Source: Roridomyces roridus (taxonomy: Eukaryota; Basidiomycota; Agaricomycetes; Agaricales; Mycenaceae). From it: a DNA stretch of 64,000 bases. A model generated the notes under the pieces. The model saw only the letters and a program-made list of their open reading frames with translations, made no database searches and had not been told where the DNA came from. The stretch covers positions 1,860,001 to 1,924,000 of the forward strand of contig JARKIF010000011.1 in assembly GCA_029378245.1 (NCBI GenBank), read 5' to 3'. How positions within the stretch are numbered: position 1 is the first letter of the stretch; each line of letters opens with the position of its first letter. Positions 59,101 to 64,000 of the stretch are shown piece by piece. The position numbers and the translations under genes were made by a program.

Positions 59101-60206
59101 AACGGGTGCGGCGTAGCTGGTGGAGGACCAGGAACTAGTCCTGGCTTGGGTGCCTCCCAACTCTGCCGCGCACCGGCACTGGAACTCCAGAAATTCCTTA
59201 CAACCACCGGCGCCGAGGCGAAATCCCTGAGCAGCCTTGCTCTTGGGCCATGCGATGTGGGATTCGGGAATATCCCAGCCGCAATATTGGGGATGTTGAG
59301 GAGGGAGGGTAGTGCGGATGGAGACGGTACATTGGGCATGGCGCCCGTACTGCAGCGAATCCAGCCGAGGGTGACGGGCGCGGTGGCTCGGGTGGTCTCC
59401 CTATTCATCTCAACCACCACTGGTGCTTCAGCACGCGGCTGCGGGAGCACGGGGATCGTCGCATCCAGAGTCGGGATTCGCGGTTGAGCGTCGGTGAGAG
59501 GCGGAGGGTCGTCTGGGACGGGTGTGGTCGTTTGGGTAGTCTTAGTGTGAGTCACCGATGCGCCAGGCTCGGGTTCCGTTTGCACGGGAATCGACTCGCC
59601 TGCAGTCGAGATTGTCGTCAGAGCGTCGGGAAGAGGTGGTGGTGGAGATGGAGGAGCGGGGAAGGAGCGATCAGTATCAGGAGGAGTGTTTTGTGGTGCA
59701 GGGTCGGTGGGAGATACTGGTTCGGGCTGCACGGGCGATACTGGTGCACGCGGGAGAGGAGGAGAACGAGCTGTCGATACCGCTTTGAGAGACGGTGTGA
59801 TTCCAGGAGAGAGCGTAGGCGTACCTTCAACCTGGGCCTCGCACTTGACTTTCTTCGCAGGCCGTCCCTCTTCCTCATCCTCCACCTTGCGTTTCATGCC
59901 GGCACCGACCGCAGCCTGTTTAGGCACCCATGTGGTCTTCCTCGCATTCCCGTCAGACAAAACCAGTTCGGGGTACTTTGGATGGGTCATCCCAGAACGA
60001 GCCATTCGAGACAGCGGGCCCCTCCATTGAGTGGCGTACCGGACGAACACCGACGGTGGGTCGGTGCTGCTAATGTAGATGTCACCGAGTGCGCCGACGA
60101 CTGTTGATGGAGTGCGAAGAGCGTCGGTGTGGATTGAGAAGAATGCGCGGGCGCTGCCGCCGGTGGGGAGTGTGTAGGCGCAGGAGCGCTTTTTGGATGT
60201 CGCCAT
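56156..60206 (-). CDS. Large Pro-rich and coiled-coil protein, unknown function
   Basis: The first exon starts at 60206 (MATSKKRSCAYTLPTGGSAR), then ALGDIYISSTDPPSVFVRYA and MTHPKYPELVLSDGN, a basidiomycete-type N-terminal domain that I know only by pattern. A nuclear signal GMKRKVEDEEEGRPAKKVK and a long Pro/Ser/Thr-rich disordered region follow. Exon joins at about 58670 and 58430 are in phase and lead to TEETVVIDLTDSPDLPPAP (a SUMO-interaction-like acidic patch), then a long coiled coil (QERNTFAQQRDQLLQERSTL to KGELERRLAERAG). Further exons give AWGQILAQLQVLAPKETPLQ, RGWKDMIGALKEYYMRDL, an acidic stretch, and a last exon with a Cys/His-containing end finishing GEWFARLDG at 56156. It is probably a nuclear scaffold-type protein (inference). 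Exon borders between 57000 and 56540 are less sure. Confidence 0.7.
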
Positions 60207-62277
60207 TGTAGAGCTGATTCATTGTTCAAAATCGGTGAAAATGGAGGCTCTGGAGAGGGAAACACACCTTACAAACCCTCGAGTCCGAATATGAAGAAAC
60301 CTTCACGTCTTTGAAACTGCGCGCAAAATTCAGGCTTTGATAACGATCTGAAAAGGATGCGCCCACATGCACCTGAAAGCGGGCTCGCTGGCCTGGAGTG
60401 CACTGAATCTGACTCAAGGAACGGGAAACAACACGATATGGCAGAGGTGACGAAGGCAAGCAGCAGCAAGGCCCGATGGCTCCCGAAGAGTGTGGAGGAA
60501 GAGGCAAAGCCACGTCAGGAACCGATCAGTGATGCCATGTGACATTGATGCAAATCGGCATGACGTCGGCAAGCGGTTTATTCCCAGGCTGAGTTGGCTT
60601 TCAACTTCCTTTCCACTCCATCCTCGTCCGGGACACGTCGGTTCGAACCCACTTTACATGCATCAAAATGATGTAGAAAGCACACATATTGGCACATATC
60701 GGCTTCGGACACTACGACATAGCCATTACCTATAGTGTAAACACACTTCAACAGGATTGTCAACGGCATTTCCTCGGCCTGAGATGATATGCGGGCTCTG
60801 GGGAAGAGGAACCGTTCGATTGGTCTAATTAGATTTCCCCGAAAGGATGACAGCCCTGACACGCCGCCAGCCGACCGACCGTGCCTCCGTTCTTGGGTAC
60901 TCTTGGTGATTGCCTTGGTCCCTCTCTGGCGGTGTCCTCTGATCCTCCCGTTCGGCACCAGCAGCTAGGACTCGGAACTGAGTCAATGCCGTTCAGCTCT
61001 GTCAACTGACGTCGCGGTACGTGTTGTACCCTCTGCAAACTTCTGCACATACTCAGCTGGCAGACTGCAACGGGCACAGCTTGCTTGACCCTCCCCTCTT
61101 CAACCTAAAAGCTGTTCAACGGCTCCGATCAAATATTAATCCTCACTCGGCAACGCTCCAAGAAGAAATCTTTGCATTAGGCCAAGCAACGTGAAATCTG
61201 CGGCCAAGCTGGAATTGCGCGCATTGTTGGGACATTGGGTCGAGAGGAAGCAGCCTCCGGGCTGCCGAGACACCTGTGTATGCATAGAACTGTTGGCCGA
61301 GGTACATGTATCACATATTGTCCCGGATCAACACTCTCGGGGATATCTAATTAGACCAATCGAAACTGCTCGCCCAAAGGAATAGGATTTATCTGCAGCC
61401 GAAGACCAGGCACAGCCGAAGATCGGCGGACGTTATAACTTATATGTACAGCTGGGTGCATAAAATACTCGCGGCGTTACATAGCTCCACCTAGCATGGG
61501 TCCGAATCCGGGAGCAGTGCGATAGACGAACGGCTGGCCATGACGACCAGAATCAGACGAGGCCGACCGCCCACACCCACAAGTCCGACTTGCCCATTGA
61601 ACGGGTTATCCTTGCGGCCGCCACGACACAGTACAGAGAACCATGCACTACCAAGATGCAATGGGCGTCTGTACTGAGTATGTGACCCGCGAGGATACCC
61701 AGTTGGATTTGGCTAGGTTGGACGTGTTGGGTGTGCGGGGAGTGAATGAGAGTCTGGGATGGTTGCTGTCCCTTATATACCTGTCATTCCGTCCCCGGCG
61801 GCCACTTTTTGCATCCGATCTGGCGCCTTATGGTGCCCGAAAATCGAATTACCGTTGGCGGGTGCTATCTTGGGAATTATGGTTCAACGCCGCCGTAGGG
61901 ATGCCGTCAGTCCCAGCAGATAAGCCCAGAATTTTCCACACGCAACCGGCTGATCATCTGTCTACTCGTCTCAGATCCCCGCACTCTCGTAGGGTTCAAT
62001 TGGGGAGTAATCGGAGTTCGGCGCAAGTTCGGCGACGATGCGGTTGGTTGCTAGCCGGTAAGTATATACTACTAGCGAGCTCACGGAACAGTCGCCGTTC
62101 GCCGGTCATTCGGTGGAAGTATGGCGCAAGAAGATGCAAATGCCGGCAGGAATGTCGGTTTGATCACAGCTGGTGATAATCTCCCTGGGTTGAATGCCGA
62201 GGTCGAATCAGTATGGTTTCCGTGGCAGTGTGATGAACATTCAAATAATTAACGGAATTTGATTCTGTGAACGAAAT
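60207..62277. other. 2 kb without a supported gene
   Basis: Holds the promoter of the large gene at its left end and the inverted-repeat-bounded segment 60817-61362. A plus-strand open frame at 61643-62176 has no recognisable motif and no consistent splicing. Confidence 0.4.
60817..61362. repeat. Inverted-repeat-bounded 546-bp segment (MITE-like)
   Basis: CGATTGGTCTAATTAGAT starts the segment, and its inverse ends it; the match is 24 of 25 including the next bases. No target duplication is visible, and similarity does not continue inward, so this may be an old miniature element or a chance-preserved inverted repeat. Confidence 0.5.
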
Positions 62278-63302
62278 CTAACTGAGAAGTTCTACAACAT
62301 CCTCTCCATTCCCATAATTCAACTCCACCTCACCATTTGTCTGATTATTTGTTACCCGCATATATTTCTTCAACAACTCTTGTGCAGCAGTTGACGGCGC
62401 CAATACCTCAACAATATTCCTCGCCTGCTGAATCCACGCGTCCAACGGTATCAAGCTCACCGCATTGATCCCCGCCTTCGTCGCCTGAATCCCAGCTGGT
62501 GGAAAGAGCGCGATCCGCCCTGCCAGCGCTTGTACATACGTATGTAACTCGCTCTGAGTGTCGAAAGCCCTATTGACCCAACCGATCTGCGCTGCGGTGA
62601 CAGCGTCGATGTTGTACGAGCTGAACGAGTATTCAAACGCGCGGCCACGCCCGATGAGGGACTGGGCAAGAAACTGGGAGCCGCCGGCGGGGTTGAAGCC
62701 GAAAGAGGGCTCGGTTTGGGCGAGTTGGACTGAGGGAGAGTTGAGTGCGAAGCGCATGTCCATGGCTAGAATGAGTTCGTTGCCAAAGTCGCGAGCTCGC
62801 TAGGGCAGTGTTCAGCGGCGTTAGGTCTGTGGATTGTTCAGAAGGACTTACCCCCTCTACCACGGCGATAGTGGCTTGCGGTAGTTGTGTGATGTTGTAG
62901 AGAACAGCCATCGGGAACGGCATCTCGGGATTCCCGGGATCGAGTAAGGGAAGCGGAGATTCTGTAACCGATCTCAGTCTGGAATAAGAGCTGCCTGCCG
63001 ATACACTCACCGTATCCCGGCAAGAAAAAGTTCAGGTCCAAATGGGCCGTAAAATACTCAGGGTTGGCACTCGAGAATACGGCCACGCGCACATCCGTGT
63101 CATTCTGCTGCAGGTCCTCGATGAGATTGGCCAAATCCGCGAGAATGTGGAAGTCGATGAGGTTGATGGTGGAGAACGTATTGTTGATAACGACGTTCAT
63201 GATGCCAGACGATGTGTTCGTCTGGAGCGTGCCGAACGATGGGTATCTCGACGCGGTGGCGGAGAGTAAAAACAGGGTGCAGGTGAAGAGTCGTCGAAGC
63301 AT
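62278..63302 (-). CDS. Crotonase-fold (enoyl-CoA hydratase-like) protein with signal peptide
   Basis: Three in-phase exons: 63302-63011, 62961-62852 and 62799-62278, giving 307 residues. The start MLRRLFTCTLFLLSATASRY is a signal peptide, unusual for this superfamily. Then come INLIDFHILADLANLIEDLQ, VRVAVFSSANPEYFTAHLDL, LPQATIAVVEG-RARDFGNEL and ILAMDMRFAL. After these is TEPSFGFNPAGGSQFLAQSL, matching the second crotonase loop (a Glu followed by G-x-x-P-x-x-GG), and IDAVTAAQIGWVNRAF. The family acts on acyl-CoA thioesters inside cells. A secreted or secretory-pathway form may have another substrate or lost catalysis. The usual first catalytic Glu, expected near RARDFGNEL, cannot be assigned with certainty. 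Several N-x-S/T sites are present. Confidence 0.82.
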
Positions 63303-63650
63303 GGCTGTAGTAAGTACTCCAGAAACTATGAGCTTACTTATACGATTCTGGCTCGGCAACCGGCGCTCGCCCGAAGCCTGGATGACTGAGGACTGGGGAA
63401 TAAAGTTGGTACACCGACCGAGCTTAGCAATTCCTGTGAGATGTCCGATTGCGTGGTCCGAAACCCAAATTGAGGTGACGTGTTCTTCCGTGGATCCGGA
63501 GAGGCGAAAATTTGCCCGAGTTTGCAGATGGAAACAGACACAAAAAATCGTTTGCATTGCAACCATGGAAGCCAGATGGAAACTGTGCACTCGCGGCAAG
63601 CATATTTCGTAGTAGTCGTAAATCCCATATAGACACAGAGGTCCTTGAAC
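63303..63650. other. Spacer, promoter of the crotonase-like gene
   Basis: A short gap between two minus-strand genes. No coding frame is supported. Confidence 0.5.
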
Positions 63651-64000
63651 CTACGTGCTCTTTGCAACGGTCTGCACTCCAACCTCAGGAGCTACAGTGG
63701 AGATCTCATCCAATGGAACAACGGCGTCCTTTTCGCCACAGAGCTCAAACACGGGGCAGATGAGGTGTTTCGCGACGTCCTGGAACTGTCGTGGACTCTG
63801 ATAGACACTGCTATCCCAGGAATGTCCCGAGAGATCCGTCCGCAGCTCGATTGCCGGGAATCCTCTTTTCAAAGCATCTTCGTTGGTCAGCGGTGTGGTG
63901 CCCGTATGGTCGAGAGACCAAAACCAGGTCAGACCGGTCCTCAGAGGTGGGGGAGGACAAATGAAGAGATAACCGTGGGGAGGATTCTCGGTGGTGGGCA
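63651..64000 (-). CDS. 3' part of a lineage-specific gene, cut by window end
   Basis: One open frame enters from the window edge and ends at 63651: NPPHGYLFICPPPPLRTGL, TWFWSLDHTGTTPLTNEDAL, RGFPAIELRTDLSGHSWDSS, VYQSPRQFQDVAKHLICPVF, and LCGEKDAVVPLDEIS. The order GYLF-x-CP ... WSLD-x-x-G ... GFP ... W-x-x-SVY-x-x-RQF is one I associate with a common uncharacterised agaricomycete family (recollection, unverified). The GEKDAVVP word resembles the acid loop of alpha/beta hydrolases, but no nucleophile is in view. The 5' part lies outside the window. Confidence 0.6.
   Translation of the reverse strand, partial: PTTENPPHGYLFICPPPPLRTGLTWFWSLDHTGTTPLTNEDALKRGFPAIELRTDLSGHSWDSSVYQSPRQFQDVAKHLICPVFELCGEKDAVVPLDEISTVAPEVGVQTVAKST

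Noticed and set aside
61643..62176. 177-residue plus-strand open frame
   Set aside because: No motif, no relatives by pattern, composition like random GC-rich DNA, no splice support.
1..64000. CRISPR arrays, operons or bacterial features
   Set aside because: The window is eukaryotic (short spliceosomal introns throughout); no regularly spaced repeat array is present.

Overview
This window comes from a filamentous basidiomycete, most likely a mushroom-forming agaricomycete. Many-exon genes with 45-65 base GT-AG introns run throughout. It carries basidiomycete-typical families (a DUF6533-type seven-helix protein, a GPCR-like receptor, a KDZ transposase with its CxC2 cysteine domain, tandem F-box-like genes) and several lineage-specific families that I recognise only by pattern. 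Gene models were read by eye from splice signals, phase and conserved motifs; no database search was possible.

Layout. 1-5.3 kb: accessory DNA with a 3,068-bp terminal-inverted-repeat (TIR) element (1380-4447, 8-bp target duplication) and a 359-bp miniature element. 5.7-20 kb: the host-gene part, holding a DUF6533-type membrane protein (-), two tandem F-box-like paralogues (+), a decayed membrane-protein-like region (-), a secreted carboxylesterase (+), a secreted Ala-rich repeat protein (-) and a GPCR-like receptor (-). 20-23.5 kb: no gene supported. 23.5-28.1 kb: a truncated basic protein, then a roughly 4.2-kb unit bounded by short inverted repeats that carries a many-exon gene of an unclassified basidiomycete family. 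28.3-37.1 kb: an outer CpG-poor TIR element split by an apparently intact 5,618-bp hAT transposon. 37.7-47.6 kb: small lineage-specific genes, two with a single in-frame stop, an RNase H1 N-terminal (viroplasmin)-like protein and a third F-box-like gene. 49.4-53.8 kb: a KDZ transposase pseudogene cut by a 2,330-bp element, itself cut by a 539-bp hAT-type miniature element. 53.9-55.9 kb: two more non-autonomous elements with clean target duplications. 56.2-60.2 kb: one large Pro-rich/coiled-coil gene (-). 62.3-64 kb: a crotonase-fold protein with a signal peptide (-) and the 3' end of another lineage-specific gene (-).

The most notable observation is in the hAT transposon. The exons upstream of its transposase encode what looks like a ubiquitin-like domain ending in Leu-Pro-Gly-Gly, in the same reading frame as the BED-like finger and the hAT catalytic region. 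The second is the layered insertion history at 49-53 kb, where removing the 2.3-kb element and one copy of its 4-bp duplication restores a perfect KDZ reading frame. Two CpG-poor elements of about 3.1 kb without transposase form a small family, and the 23.9-28.1 kb unit may be a mobile element of undescribed class.
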